From the NCBI GenBank assembly GCA_002341165.1, contig DDNL01000090.1, forward strand, positions 1 through 50,998: a DNA stretch of 50,998 nt. Direction: 5' to 3'. Positions 15,163 through 23,788 of the stretch are shown here, piece after piece (the first letter of the stretch is position 1; the number at the start of each line of letters is the position of its first letter). Origin of the DNA: Shewanellaceae bacterium UBA2521. GTDB lineage: Bacteria; Pseudomonadota; Gammaproteobacteria; Enterobacterales; Shewanellaceae. A program made the position numbers and the translations under genes. Under the pieces are notes generated by a model that did no database searches, had not been told where the DNA came from, and saw nothing but the letters and a program-made list of their open reading frames with translations.

Positions 15163-16794
15163 CTACACTTGAAACTTACCTGTCATGTTTCTTAAATCTG
15201 TTGCTAAGCTGAGAAGATCACTACTTGATTTATTCAGTCCTTCTGCCTGATCAGATGTTGCTTGAGCAGAACTGTGCACATTTTTGAGTGACTTAATTGT
15301 TTCCTCAATAATATCTTCCTGTCTACTACTTGCTGTAACGATTAACTTATTGCCTTGATTAATCTTTTTCATAGCCAACTCAATGGTATTGAGTACACCA
15401 CTTGCAGCTTGTGCTTTTCCGCCCGTTTCATTGGCATATCTTGAGCTTTCTATAATCGACTCAACCGCTTTACGTGTACCCTGCTGAACTTGCTGTACTG
15501 AATTCCTAATTTCTGTTGTGGAGTTGAGGGTTCGGTTTGCGAGAGTTCTCACCTCATCGGCAACAACAGCAAAGCCTCTTCCTTTCTCTCCTGCACGCGC
15601 CGCTTCAATCGCAGCATTAAGCGCCAACAAGTTTGTTTGATCTGCAATATCATTGATGACACTGATTACAGATTCAATACTCTCTACTTCATCACTTAAA
15701 GTCACAATATCATTGTTAATTTCTGTGACCTTTTGCACAAGAACCTGTGTTGACTCAACAGACTCATTCACCACTTCGTGCCCTATTTCCGCCTCTGACA
15801 ATGCATCACTTGCAATATTGTTTGCATTTTCTGCATGCGCTGAAACTTCTTTTGCACTATCGCAAAGAGAGTTAATAGAAACATCAATGGTATCGAGTTT
15901 GGCCAGCTGATCTTGAATGCCATCAGCCGTATCATTACCAATAGCGACAATATTATCAGATGTTTTTTTAAGATTTTGTGAAGCAACATTGATCTGTGTC
16001 ATGATCAGATGAATCTGCTTGAGCATATCATTTAAATCAACCGACATCACTGAGATTTCATAAGGACAAAGTGTATCGGCTTTAACTGTTAAATTACTGT
16101 TTTGCGATACATCACTTAAAACACCTGATAGGTTTTTGATAGATTTTTGAATCGCTCTATAGTTAAAGACGTTCACAGCAATCATAAAAATAATAACAAG
16201 AATATTCAGTATAACGGTCAAATTTTGTATCGAGCTATACTGATCTGCTATCGTTTTACGCTCAAGAGAAGCTTGGTTCAGTTGAATCTCAACCAGTTCA
16301 GTAATCTTATTACTGATCGGATCAATCGTATCATAAAGCGGACCATCAAAGTCGTTCAGCTGATAAGCAACGCGTCCTTTCATCGTACCCAGCTTACGAA
16401 TTACATCATCAACAGATTTATCTGCTGGAATAAAAAGCGCTTCAGCCTCTTTAGCCAATTCAAGCTCCTCTTCAGGCAGCTCAGACTCTTTATAAATTTT
16501 CCAGTTTTTCGCAATATGACCTTTAGCAAACTCTAAATTCTCTTTTGCTTCTTCTGCCGTTACAATACCTGTGTTCGCTTTGTTCACAGCATCAATAATT
16601 AATACAGCATAATCGTCTGCAATGGTCTTAAGCGTACGTAAAGGCACAACGCTGGAGTCGTAAATAGATACCGCCGAGCTCTCGATACCTTGAAGGGACT
16701 TTAAAGATAAAAAAGCAAACCCTATCAAGAAAAGCAGAGGCACAACAGATGTGATAATTAATCGATATTTAATACTGAGTTGGCTCAAACTCAT
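15163..16794 (-). CDS. Methyl-accepting chemotaxis protein
   Basis: Transmembrane chemoreceptor, 543 aa: first helix about 10-31, a periplasmic four-helix-bundle ligand domain (about 32-188), second helix (about 190-212), HAMP-like linker, then the cytoplasmic coiled-coil signalling domain. The hairpin tip reads DQTNLLALNAAIEAARAGEK followed by GRGFAVVADEVRTLA (about 398-430), which is the CheA/CheW contact region. No CheB/CheR-binding pentapeptide is seen at the C-terminus (it ends in MTGKFQV). No che genes are present in this window. The signal sensed is unknown. A short TATCACT-CAT-AGTGATA dyad (16848-16864) lies upstream of the start. Confidence 0.95.
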   Translation of the reverse strand: MSLSQLSIKYRLIITSVVPLLFLIGFAFLSLKSLQGIESSAVSIYDSSVVPLRTLKTIADDYAVLIIDAVNKANTGIVTAEEAKENLEFAKGHIAKNWKIYKESELPEEELELAKEAEALFIPADKSVDDVIRKLGTMKGRVAYQLNDFDGPLYDTIDPISNKITELVEIQLNQASLERKTIADQYSSIQNLTVILNILVIIFMIAVNVFNYRAIQKSIKNLSGVLSDVSQNSNLTVKADTLCPYEISVMSVDLNDMLKQIHLIMTQINVASQNLKKTSDNIVAIGNDTADGIQDQLAKLDTIDVSINSLCDSAKEVSAHAENANNIASDALSEAEIGHEVVNESVESTQVLVQKVTEINNDIVTLSDEVESIESVISVINDIADQTNLLALNAAIEAARAGEKGRGFAVVADEVRTLANRTLNSTTEIRNSVQQVQQGTRKAVESIIESSRYANETGGKAQAASGVLNTIELAMKKINQGNKLIVTASSRQEDIIEETIKSLKNVHSSAQATSDQAEGLNKSSSDLLSLATDLRNMTGKFQV

Positions 16795-16906
16795 ACGTAC
16801 ATGAACTCTATCAAAATTTAAACATACTTTTTAATATAGACCATGCATATCACTCATAGTGATAATTTCTGATACTTTAATCTTGGCATGCGTTCGGAGG
16901 CTGAGC

Positions 16907-16969
16907 ATGAGCTACATTCACGTTTACATTGCAGCCCAAGACTCTCTAGTGATTGTTGTGTATTTGTAA
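16907..16969 (+). CDS. Possible 20-residue small protein (weak)
   Basis: In the 527-bp interval between the chemoreceptor and the exporter gene, a strong GGAGG (16896-16900) lies 6 nt before an ATG that opens a 20-codon frame (MSYIHVYIAAQDSLVIVVYL, then TAA). The peptide is hydrophobic. The ribosome-binding site is the only support; it may be a chance frame or a short leader. Confidence 0.2.
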   Translation: MSYIHVYIAAQDSLVIVVYL

Positions 16970-17021
16970 AACCATTCTTCTTGGCTGATAAAAATAAATA
17001 ATTTCATCGCCATTTTTATGT

Positions 17022-17264
17022 TTGAGTGAAGTGCTCAAGTTAAAATCATCAGAATATCAAACTCAAGTGCCTTGGTTTTTGTGGTTGAGTCAATCCTTTG
17101 AAAAAGCTTATAACTTGAATCGAAACTACCTCATCAAACTCGTCCAAGAAGAGCATGTATCGCAAGATTATTTTTTCCACACACTGATTCACTTTGCAAG
17201 CGTAGAAACTAAAGCGGTTGAGCCAGAGTTACGTCTCATGCATCGCTGTCGTAACAGCAGCTAA
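17022..17264 (+). CDS. Hypothetical protein (80 aa), unrecognised
   Basis: The only other frame in the interval between the chemoreceptor and the exporter gene. It would start with TTG (or GTG at 17031), with no clear ribosome-binding site. The sequence includes PWFLWLSQSFEKAYNLNRNY and VSQDYFFHTLIHF; composition looks protein-like with mixed aromatic and charged residues, but I recognise no domain. It could be a real small gene, a decayed remnant, or non-coding. It ends 31 nt before a stable hairpin belonging to the opposite strand. Confidence 0.3.
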   Translation: MSEVLKLKSSEYQTQVPWFLWLSQSFEKAYNLNRNYLIKLVQEEHVSQDYFFHTLIHFASVETKAVEPELRLMHRCRNSS

Positions 17265-17295
17265 TGTATACATGATCATTTGTCCATAGAACGAC

Positions 17296-17317
17296 GCACC
17301 TTCATTGCTGAAGGTGC
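17296..17317 (-). other. Stable hairpin with GCAA tetraloop directly after the exporter gene
   Basis: On the minus strand GCACCTTCA (17317-17309) pairs perfectly with TGAAGGTGC (17304-17296) around a GCAA loop, a GNRA tetraloop. It begins 5 nt after the stop codon of the MMPL exporter. There is no following T-run, so it may be a 3'-end stabiliser or weak terminator. Confidence 0.6.
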
Positions 17318-17321
17318 AATG

Positions 17322-19586
17322 TCATGGTTCAAGCTTGAGGTGATGCACAAACTGAGGTTGTATCCACTTAATCAGCGCAGGTAATACAGCAATGCTTGTA
17401 AAAAAGCTGATTCCTACAGCTAAAAACACGATACCACCGAAATGATTTAACGGCGTTACTTCACTGAGTAATAAAGCAGCAAAGCCTAATCCTATCGTGA
17501 GAAAGTTGAAAAGCAAAGCGCGTCCTGTACTGGTAAACAGCGGCTTTAACACTGTATCAAAAGATTGAGCTGTTTCACGCTCTGCACATAAATGTTGAAT
17601 GCGCACTAAAGTATGAATTGAAAAATCAACACCCAAGCCTATAGCAACACTAGCAAACATAGATGTACCAATACCTAAGGCAATATCCATCAATCCCATC
17701 AAAGCATAAATAATCAAAATAGATACTACAACAGGACAAAGCACTAAGAAACCGGCTAAAACAGAGCGAAACAGCATCATTGAAATAAATCCGACTAAAC
17801 ACAAGGTCACAACAATACTGTAAAAGTGACTCGCTCCAATAGCGCTGACCCATTGATTATGCACATACACCTGACCTGTCATCGTCACTTGCATACCTAA
17901 ATCGCTCAGCTCACGATCAATGTAGGATTGAATGTCCTGTAAAATAGGATGCACCGTTGCGTAATCAATATAATTGACTTGTATGCGCATATTCGCTCTT
18001 GTTTGATCTGCATTCATAGCCTGGCGGATTGGAAATTTTTGCTCTGCGAGTTGCTCTAAGAACTGTTGAGTCGCTTGCTCATTCGCTGTCCATTTCAAAT
18101 CAAGAGACTCTGTACCTTGTTTCAAATAATTAATATAAGAAAACGCACTGCCCATATAATCCAGACTGAGAATATAATCTTGTAGTTGCGCAATATGTTC
18201 TATTCTATCGGGACGAAGTAGCCCTTGTTTTTCTGATGTTTCAAAAACAATATCAAGTGTACTTGAACCACCCATATGTTGATTAATTTTTGCATCCGCT
18301 GCGTAAAGTGGCGAATCCGCTTTTAAAATACCAAGACGAGAATCATTTACGCGCACCTGTGTAACTCCGATGATTCCAAGCACAACACACAACATACTTG
18401 CCGCAATAATAAAGCGATAATTGAGCAACACTTTCTCACCCATTTTCGCCATGACAACACCAAAAAAATCTAAATGAGCGCGATCCGATGCCGTACCTGC
18501 AACACGGTAAGAAGGGCTAGGTTTTAACTCAAGTAAAGCAAGACAAGCAGGTAAAAAACAGATGGAATAAAACCACGCTGCGGCAACACCTATTGCTGCA
18601 AACAATCCCAAGTAACGAAAAGGCGGCATATCAGAGCTCCAGTATAACCCCATAAAACCTGATATAGTTGTGAGCGATGTTAACGTAATGGGCTGACCCA
18701 TCTTTAACATGGTGTGCACAACAACTTGTTTTGCATCCCATTGAGGGTGCAATGCCATCAACTCATAGTATTGATTAAAAATATGAATCGCATCTGCAAC
18801 CGCAATACCCAACAAAATAGCTAATAAACCATTTGTCGTTACAAAAAAAGGAATATCAACAAAACTCATCAAACCTAAAGCAAAGATCAATGTACTGAGC
18901 ACCACAACATAAGGCAAAATCGTAGCGCGCAAAGTGCGATAAGCAATAAATAAAATCAGTACCATAATGAACCCTGCAATAGGATTCATTTTTTTTGCAT
19001 CTTGATCAACATACTCACCTAAGTAACCACTGAAAGCACCTTCGCCTGCAACATAAATCTCAACACCTTCTGGTTTATCCATCTGACGCACTTGCTCCAA
19101 TACATCCAGATAAATCTGAGCAGCTTGTTGCTCATCATCCATCTCAGCCGAAATCAAGGTCATTTTTTTATCCGATGAATAAAGCATACCCTGATAAAAA
19201 TGAAGCAGCTTTGCCTGTTGCTCGACCATGGATACAGAGAACTCTTGCTTGAAGAAAGGCAAAGTTTGCAAACTGGTTACACGGGCTGAATCAATCAATG
19301 CGTGATCTTGTAACCTTTGGGTTAAATCAGAAATCAGTTGCAAAACTTCTGTGTTGAATACGCTATCGTTATGATAGATCGCAACCACAAGAGGATCAGT
19401 TAAACCAAATAAAGCTTTAACTTTCTTTTTGTGTACTAAAGCAGGATGATCTGTGCTTAAAAAAGAATCAGCTGATGTATCTCGAGTCAGATCAAATAAG
19501 CCTGTTGCCATGATCAGACATAAAACCAAACACAGAAAAAGTATTTGCTTTGGGTAACGCACTATAGATTGAAAAAAAATCAGCAA
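17322..19586 (-). CDS. MMPL/RND-superfamily membrane transporter
   Basis: The 754-residue product has the RND two-repeat plan: a first transmembrane helix (about 13-32), a large periplasmic loop (33-198), five or six helices (about 200-350), an isolated helix near 391-410, a second periplasmic loop (about 412-575), and a final block of helices (580-745). The charged transmembrane motifs are GIAVADAIHIFNQYYELM in repeat 1 and GLGVDFSIHTLVRIQHL in repeat 2, typical of predicted exporters of the MMPL type. Cargo may be a lipid or other hydrophobic compound, which is inference. Translation appears to start at TTG (19586) with AAGGGA 9 nt upstream, because later ATGs would remove the first helix. 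No periplasmic adaptor gene is adjacent. Confidence 0.87.
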   Translation of the reverse strand: MLIFFQSIVRYPKQILFLCLVLCLIMATGLFDLTRDTSADSFLSTDHPALVHKKKVKALFGLTDPLVVAIYHNDSVFNTEVLQLISDLTQRLQDHALIDSARVTSLQTLPFFKQEFSVSMVEQQAKLLHFYQGMLYSSDKKMTLISAEMDDEQQAAQIYLDVLEQVRQMDKPEGVEIYVAGEGAFSGYLGEYVDQDAKKMNPIAGFIMVLILFIAYRTLRATILPYVVVLSTLIFALGLMSFVDIPFFVTTNGLLAILLGIAVADAIHIFNQYYELMALHPQWDAKQVVVHTMLKMGQPITLTSLTTISGFMGLYWSSDMPPFRYLGLFAAIGVAAAWFYSICFLPACLALLELKPSPSYRVAGTASDRAHLDFFGVVMAKMGEKVLLNYRFIIAASMLCVVLGIIGVTQVRVNDSRLGILKADSPLYAADAKINQHMGGSSTLDIVFETSEKQGLLRPDRIEHIAQLQDYILSLDYMGSAFSYINYLKQGTESLDLKWTANEQATQQFLEQLAEQKFPIRQAMNADQTRANMRIQVNYIDYATVHPILQDIQSYIDRELSDLGMQVTMTGQVYVHNQWVSAIGASHFYSIVVTLCLVGFISMMLFRSVLAGFLVLCPVVVSILIIYALMGLMDIALGIGTSMFASVAIGLGVDFSIHTLVRIQHLCAERETAQSFDTVLKPLFTSTGRALLFNFLTIGLGFAALLLSEVTPLNHFGGIVFLAVGISFFTSIAVLPALIKWIQPQFVHHLKLEP

Positions 19587-19770
19587 ATTTGATATTCCCT
19601 TATCTTTTGATTCAAAAAATGCTCATAACCAATCAAGTTGATACGACATACGAAGCACTTTATTTTTTGACAAGCAGCGTAAAGCAAAAAAAATCAACAT
19701 CGCTTTTATTAAAATAGAATGTGTTATTTAACTTATCTGATGCAGTGAACCTTTCAACACAATTTAATCA

Positions 19771-20559
19771 CTATTTTGATTTCGACAACACAGACTGTTC
19801 ACCGAACATATGTTTTGGATTGGGATAGTGGTAAACAAAATCTTTTGGCATATATTTAGAAGTCACTTTTTTGTTTGTAGTAGGTATCCATTGAATGCGC
19901 TTTGCATCATCTGGTGCAATACCTTGATAAATTTCCTGCGTTGTTGGATGCATAGGTGCAACCAAGTTATAAACATTGTGATTTAAATTTGAGTCTTGAA
20001 TAAGTCTGAGTAGAAATTGGATTACATCATCACGGTGAATATAATTAACAGGACGATCATGTACTGTATCTTTTTTTGAGAAGTAGGTAGTTAAAGTACG
20101 ATCATATCCCATTAATCCACCAAGGCGCACCATACAAAAAGTATTAGACTGTGAACGTACTTGCTGCTCAACTTGGCAAATAGAACTCTCATCAACCGCT
20201 TTCAATGGCGAGTCTTCGTCGACCTCATCTTGATTTTGAGCGTAAACAGAAATAGAGCTTAATAAAATAACACGCGTTGTGGAGTGTAAACTTGCTAGAG
20301 CTTGAGTCACCGTATCTTGGTAAACTTGAGGTTGACGAGAAGGAGGCACGGTAATGATCAATTGATCACAGTCAAAAAAACGCTTGTCCCAAAGTTGTTG
20401 AGTGATATCGATCAAAAAAGATTCAATGTGATGCGCTTGCATGTCATCTATTTTTGCAAGCGTTGTTGTGGAACCTTTTACCTCAAAGCCAAGTTGCTTT
20501 AATTTTTTTGCCAAAGGCATACCTGTCCAGCCACAACCTAAAATACTTATTTTTTGCAT
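19771..20559 (-). CDS. NAD(P)-binding atypical extended SDR (YeeZ-like epimerase)
   Basis: Rossmann-fold protein (262 aa) with the N-terminal dinucleotide site KISILGCGWTGMPLAKKL (GxGxxG, residues 8-13). A central LSSISVYA segment resembles the catalytic Ser/Tyr region of sugar epimerases, but no Lys follows at the YxxxK spacing. NYIHRDDVIQFLLRLIQ is the typical extended-SDR segment near the substrate site. It is close to the YeeZ/SDR_a family, whose activity is undefined. It is on the same strand as, and 153 bp downstream of, the classical SDR gene at 20713-21444, with a 13-T tract between them. Confidence 0.78.
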   Translation of the reverse strand: MQKISILGCGWTGMPLAKKLKQLGFEVKGSTTTLAKIDDMQAHHIESFLIDITQQLWDKRFFDCDQLIITVPPSRQPQVYQDTVTQALASLHSTTRVILLSSISVYAQNQDEVDEDSPLKAVDESSICQVEQQVRSQSNTFCMVRLGGLMGYDRTLTTYFSKKDTVHDRPVNYIHRDDVIQFLLRLIQDSNLNHNVYNLVAPMHPTTQEIYQGIAPDDAKRIQWIPTTNKKVTSKYMPKDFVYHYPNPKHMFGEQSVLSKSK

Positions 20560-20656
20560 GCGTTTTTATCCAATTTTTGCTGTAAAAATTATGTGTCTTG
20601 TTTTGATTTCAAAAAATATTCTGGAGCTTAGTCTACACAAATTCAGTCATCAAAAA

Positions 20657-20669
20657 TTTTTTTTTTTTT
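20657..20669. repeat. Homopolymer tract of 13 T
   Basis: Thirteen consecutive T (13 A on the minus strand) lie in the gap between two minus-strand genes, about 100 nt upstream of the YeeZ-like gene start. It is the longest homopolymer noticed in the window and could vary in length by slippage. Confidence 0.7.
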
Positions 20670-20712
20670 GAGACAACATAGAAACCGTACCAACATCGTG
20701 CTGATGGATATC

Positions 20713-21444
20713 TTAAGTTGAAATAAAATACGATACTAACTTATGTTGCCAAGGATAAGGTAGCAGAGCAATCAAGCGCAAGAACCCTGTAAACAAAAAA
20801 GGAAAATAAATATCACGTTTTTTCTTCGCAAGTCCTCGGCGAATTTTTCTCGAAGCAAAGTCGCAATCAACACGCATCGGCATAGGAAATGTATTACGAT
20901 CCGTTAAAGGTGTTTGCACAAATCCTGGAAAAATAAGACTCACATAAAGACCTTTACGCTCTAAAGGTATTCTAATACAGTGGCCTAAATAGGTCACTGC
21001 AGCTTTTGATGCACCATAAACTTCTGCTCGAGGCAGAGCAACTTCACCTGCAATCGAGGTCACAATAGCAACATGCTGTCCTGCCTTAAAGTGAACTTGG
21101 CTCGCTGCAATACAATGTGCTAAACCGTATAAGTTAATCTTCATGACCCGATCAAACAAGGCTACATCCATCACACCTTCTTCGATGTATTCACAATCAC
21201 CTGCATTAAAAATCCACAAATCAGGTATCACTTTGAGTTGTCCAATGGCATCGCGTGTCTGAGACTCTCGCGTGATATCAAACTTTAAACAGGTTATTTC
21301 AGGTGCATCTTCTTTAAGCTGAGCGAGCTTTTCTTGATTACGCCCGCAAGCAATCACATGCCAACCGGCTTTATCATAATCTAACGCAAGTTGTTTACCT
21401 ATACCCGATGTGGCACCCGTAATGAGAACTTTTTGTTGTGTCAT
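20713..21444 (-). CDS. Classical short-chain dehydrogenase/reductase
   Basis: NAD(P)-dependent oxidoreductase, 243 aa. It has the cofactor motif TGATSGIG (TGxxxGxG), ACGRN, a LWIFNAG segment (NAG motif), catalytic Ser in IVTSIAGEV, and the YGASK motif (YxxxK). Then FPGFVQTPL follows, the family's PG motif. The substrate is not evident. The ATG at 21444 is preferred over the in-frame GTG at 21450 because GGAG lies 5 nt upstream of the ATG. It is divergent from the HugZ-like gene; a 19-bp palindrome lies between them. Confidence 0.92.
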   Translation of the reverse strand: MTQQKVLITGATSGIGKQLALDYDKAGWHVIACGRNQEKLAQLKEDAPEITCLKFDITRESQTRDAIGQLKVIPDLWIFNAGDCEYIEEGVMDVALFDRVMKINLYGLAHCIAASQVHFKAGQHVAIVTSIAGEVALPRAEVYGASKAAVTYLGHCIRIPLERKGLYVSLIFPGFVQTPLTDRNTFPMPMRVDCDFASRKIRRGLAKKKRDIYFPFLFTGFLRLIALLPYPWQHKLVSYFIST

Positions 21445-21519
21445 AAGCACTCCTTGCTTACTATTTGAAAACAGCGCATGCGCTGGATGCGTCTTATAGA
21501 CGGACTCAATTGATATAAG

Positions 21520-21538
21520 TTTAGTTTTAAAAACTAAA
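21520..21538. promoter_or_regulatory. 19-bp perfect dyad between the SDR and HugZ-like genes
   Basis: TTTAGTTTTAAAAACTAAA is a 9-bp perfect inverted repeat around one central base, in the 140-bp region between divergent genes, 47 bp from the HugZ-like start. It looks like a dimeric regulator site. The nearby GCTTATCATTA bears only a weak likeness to a Fur box. Confidence 0.45.
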
Positions 21539-21584
21539 GTCTTAAAATCGAGTTGCTTATCATTAAAACCATTAGGGACAGACT

Positions 21585-22088
21585 ATGCCACATCACGCAG
21601 CAAATCAATCTCTCTTTGAGGAAGTACATCATTTTATTCATCGATATAAGACATTGCATTTATCAACTATCGATGCAGATCAGCAACCTTGCGCATCCTA
21701 CGCACCTTTTGCGCTGGGTGATAACTGTTTATACATTCTTATAAGTGAACTTGCACAACATACACGCAATTTATTACAACAACAACAAGCTTCCATACTG
21801 ATTATTGAAGATGAGCAAGATGCTGTTGAAATCTTTGCACGTACTCGATTGCATTACTCTATTAAGGCGCAACACATACAAAGAGAAAACCCAACCTGGC
21901 ACGAAGCTGTAGCTCAATTAGAAGCGCGTCATGGCGAACGCATTCCGCAACTTTTCAGCTTATCGGATTTTCATTTGTTTCAACTTAAACCCGATCAAGG
22001 ACAATTTGTAAAAGGGTTTGCTCAAGCGTTTCAACTTGAAACTGGGCAGCTGATCAGTGCCGAGTTTAAACACCTGAAGACTTCGTGA
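21585..22088 (+). CDS. HugZ-family FMN-binding split-barrel protein (haem utilisation type)
   Basis: The 167-aa product has the pyridoxamine-phosphate-oxidase-like split barrel: a KTLHLSTIDADQQPCASYAP opening strand pair, LYILISELAQHTRNL, and a mid segment ILIIEDEQDAVEIFARTRL. The closing segment FVKGFAQAFQLE resembles the GFGxA(F) end of HugZ/HutZ proteins, which degrade or handle haem. It is shorter than HugZ of Helicobacter and lacks recognisable haem-ligand evidence, so function is inferred from family. Its 3' end overlaps the convergent GIY-YIG gene by 23 nt. Confidence 0.75.
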   Translation: MPHHAANQSLFEEVHHFIHRYKTLHLSTIDADQQPCASYAPFALGDNCLYILISELAQHTRNLLQQQQASILIIEDEQDAVEIFARTRLHYSIKAQHIQRENPTWHEAVAQLEARHGERIPQLFSLSDFHLFQLKPDQGQFVKGFAQAFQLETGQLISAEFKHLKTS

Positions 22089-22386
22089 TAGGGGATCGAA
22101 TGTGACCTTGTGCATAATCAGCAACCAAGCGTTCTTTTTGAGCTTTACTGTAACGCTTTAAAATAGACTCAAAACGACACACCTCGCTGCGACTGGATCC
22201 AAAATAAACATATACAAGCTCAACAGGCAACCGTGCACGTGTATATTTGGCACCTTGTCCCTGATTATGCACCATCACACGTTTTAGATGATCATGACTC
22301 ATACCTGTGTAGAGTGAATGATCTGCACAGCGCACCATATAAACACACCAAGCACGTGACTCTTTCACACTAAAAAACCGATGCAC
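22066..22386 (-). CDS. GIY-YIG nuclease-fold protein (YhbQ/UPF0213 family)
   Basis: Small single-domain protein (106 aa). The GIY-YIG pair appears as VYMVRCADHSLYTG (about 14-27). The downstream NQGQGAKYTRARLPVELVY holds the conserved catalytic Arg region, and CRFESILKRYSKAQKERL holds the conserved Glu. Function of the family is unclear; DNA-structure nuclease activity has been proposed. Translation probably starts at GTG 22386 inside the end of trkA (17-nt overlap), or at GTG 22368. It is the last gene of the def-fmt-rsmB-trkA operon and overlaps the HugZ-like gene tail to tail. Confidence 0.87.
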   Translation of the reverse strand: MHRFFSVKESRAWCVYMVRCADHSLYTGMSHDHLKRVMVHNQGQGAKYTRARLPVELVYVYFGSSRSEVCRFESILKRYSKAQKERLVADYAQGHIRSPITKSSGV

Positions 22387-23776
22387 TCAGTTGAAATAAC
22401 TTTTCAACCTCAGTAATAAATTTCTTATCAACTAAAAAAATAACCACATGATCATCTGTTTCAATCACAGTTTTGTCGTGTGCAATCAAAACTTCATCAT
22501 CACGAATCACAGCGCCTATCGTGACTCCAGGAGGCAATTTAATCTGGTCAATTTGGCGACCTACAACTTTTGAACTTTCTGCATTACCTCTGGCAATAAT
22601 TTCTATCGCTTCTGCAGCACCACGACGTAGAGAATAAACATTACAAATATCTCCTTGTCGCACATGAGTCAAAATAGCAGAGATAGTTGCTTGTTGCGGT
22701 GAAATAGCTACATCAATTTTGGCATCTTGAATTAAATCGGTATAAGCTTCCCGCTGAATAAGTACCATAACTTTTTTAGCGCCTAAACGCTTAGCAAGTA
22801 AAGCCGACATGATATTCGCTTCATCAGCATTGGTCACCGCAATAAAAATATCCACTTGATCAATGTGCTCTTCCACCAGCAAACCGTGATCTGACGCATC
22901 ACCGCAAAAAACTGTGGTATTATCCAGACGCTCAGAAATTGCTTCAGCGCGCAATCTGTCTCGTTCAATGAGTTTAACCGTGTGTGTATTTTCTAACTTG
23001 TCTGCCAAGCCAAAACCAATGTTACCTCCGCCAGCAATCATGATATTTTTATATTGATCATCTTGCCTTTGTACTTCTGCAATGACCTCTCGAATATGAC
23101 GAGAATCAGCAATGAAAAAGACTTCATCGTCAGCTTCAATCATGGTCGTACCACGAGGCATAATAGGACGGCCTTGCCTGAAAATTGCTGCAACACGTGT
23201 ATCGATATGTGGCATATGTTCTCGCAAAGAAGAAAGCGCACTCCCGACCAAAGGGCCACCATAATAGGCACGCACAGCAATCAAGCTCACATGACTTTGT
23301 CCAAATTCAAGAACTTGCAGCGCACCTGGATAGGTAATTAAACGTGCAATATAGTTGGTAACCAACTGCTCAGGAGCAATAAGCTCGTCAATGGCGTAAG
23401 CATAATCTGTGGTTTTCTCTTCGGTGTTTCTAGTCGAAACAAAGAGTTCATCCATATAACGTAGATAGTCTTCCGAACGAATACGAGCAATTTTCTTAGG
23501 CACTCTAAAAAGGGAATAAGCAGTATGACAAGCCGTAATGTTCACCTCATCATTTGTAGTAATCGCAATAATTAAATCTGCTTCACTCGCACCCGCACTA
23601 TCGAGCACATGTGGATGCGAGGCATGACCTTGAACAACACGCAAATCATATTTATCTTGCAAGGCCATAAGTTTCGAACCGTCATTATCGACAACAGTGA
23701 TATCATTATCTTCGCTTACAAGATTAGAGGCGAGCGTAGCTCCTACTTGCCCCGCACCTAAAATAATTATTTTCAT
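22370..23776 (-). CDS. trkA: Trk potassium uptake regulatory protein TrkA
   Basis: Cytoplasmic NAD(H)-binding regulatory subunit of the TrkH/TrkG potassium channel. The protein (468 aa) is a duplicated RCK protein: KIIILGAGQVGATLASNL (first Rossmann motif, 2-19) with an acidic VDND strand end, a first RCK_C domain (about 140-220), a second Rossmann domain starting IMIAGGGNIGFGLADKL (about 245), and a second RCK_C domain (about 380-455). Length is normal (E. coli 458). The membrane subunit TrkH is not in this window. It starts 12 nt after rsmB, with GGAG just upstream of the ATG. Confidence 0.97.
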   Translation of the reverse strand: MKIIILGAGQVGATLASNLVSEDNDITVVDNDGSKLMALQDKYDLRVVQGHASHPHVLDSAGASEADLIIAITTNDEVNITACHTAYSLFRVPKKIARIRSEDYLRYMDELFVSTRNTEEKTTDYAYAIDELIAPEQLVTNYIARLITYPGALQVLEFGQSHVSLIAVRAYYGGPLVGSALSSLREHMPHIDTRVAAIFRQGRPIMPRGTTMIEADDEVFFIADSRHIREVIAEVQRQDDQYKNIMIAGGGNIGFGLADKLENTHTVKLIERDRLRAEAISERLDNTTVFCGDASDHGLLVEEHIDQVDIFIAVTNADEANIMSALLAKRLGAKKVMVLIQREAYTDLIQDAKIDVAISPQQATISAILTHVRQGDICNVYSLRRGAAEAIEIIARGNAESSKVVGRQIDQIKLPPGVTIGAVIRDDEVLIAHDKTVIETDDHVVIFLVDKKFITEVEKLFQLSASVF

Positions 23777-23788
23777 GCTGCTCCAGTT

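Noticed and set aside
16795..16890. Sigma-28 promoter for the chemoreceptor
   Set aside because: TAAAGTAT is present on the minus strand but the downstream element matches GCCGATAA at only about half its positions with off spacing.
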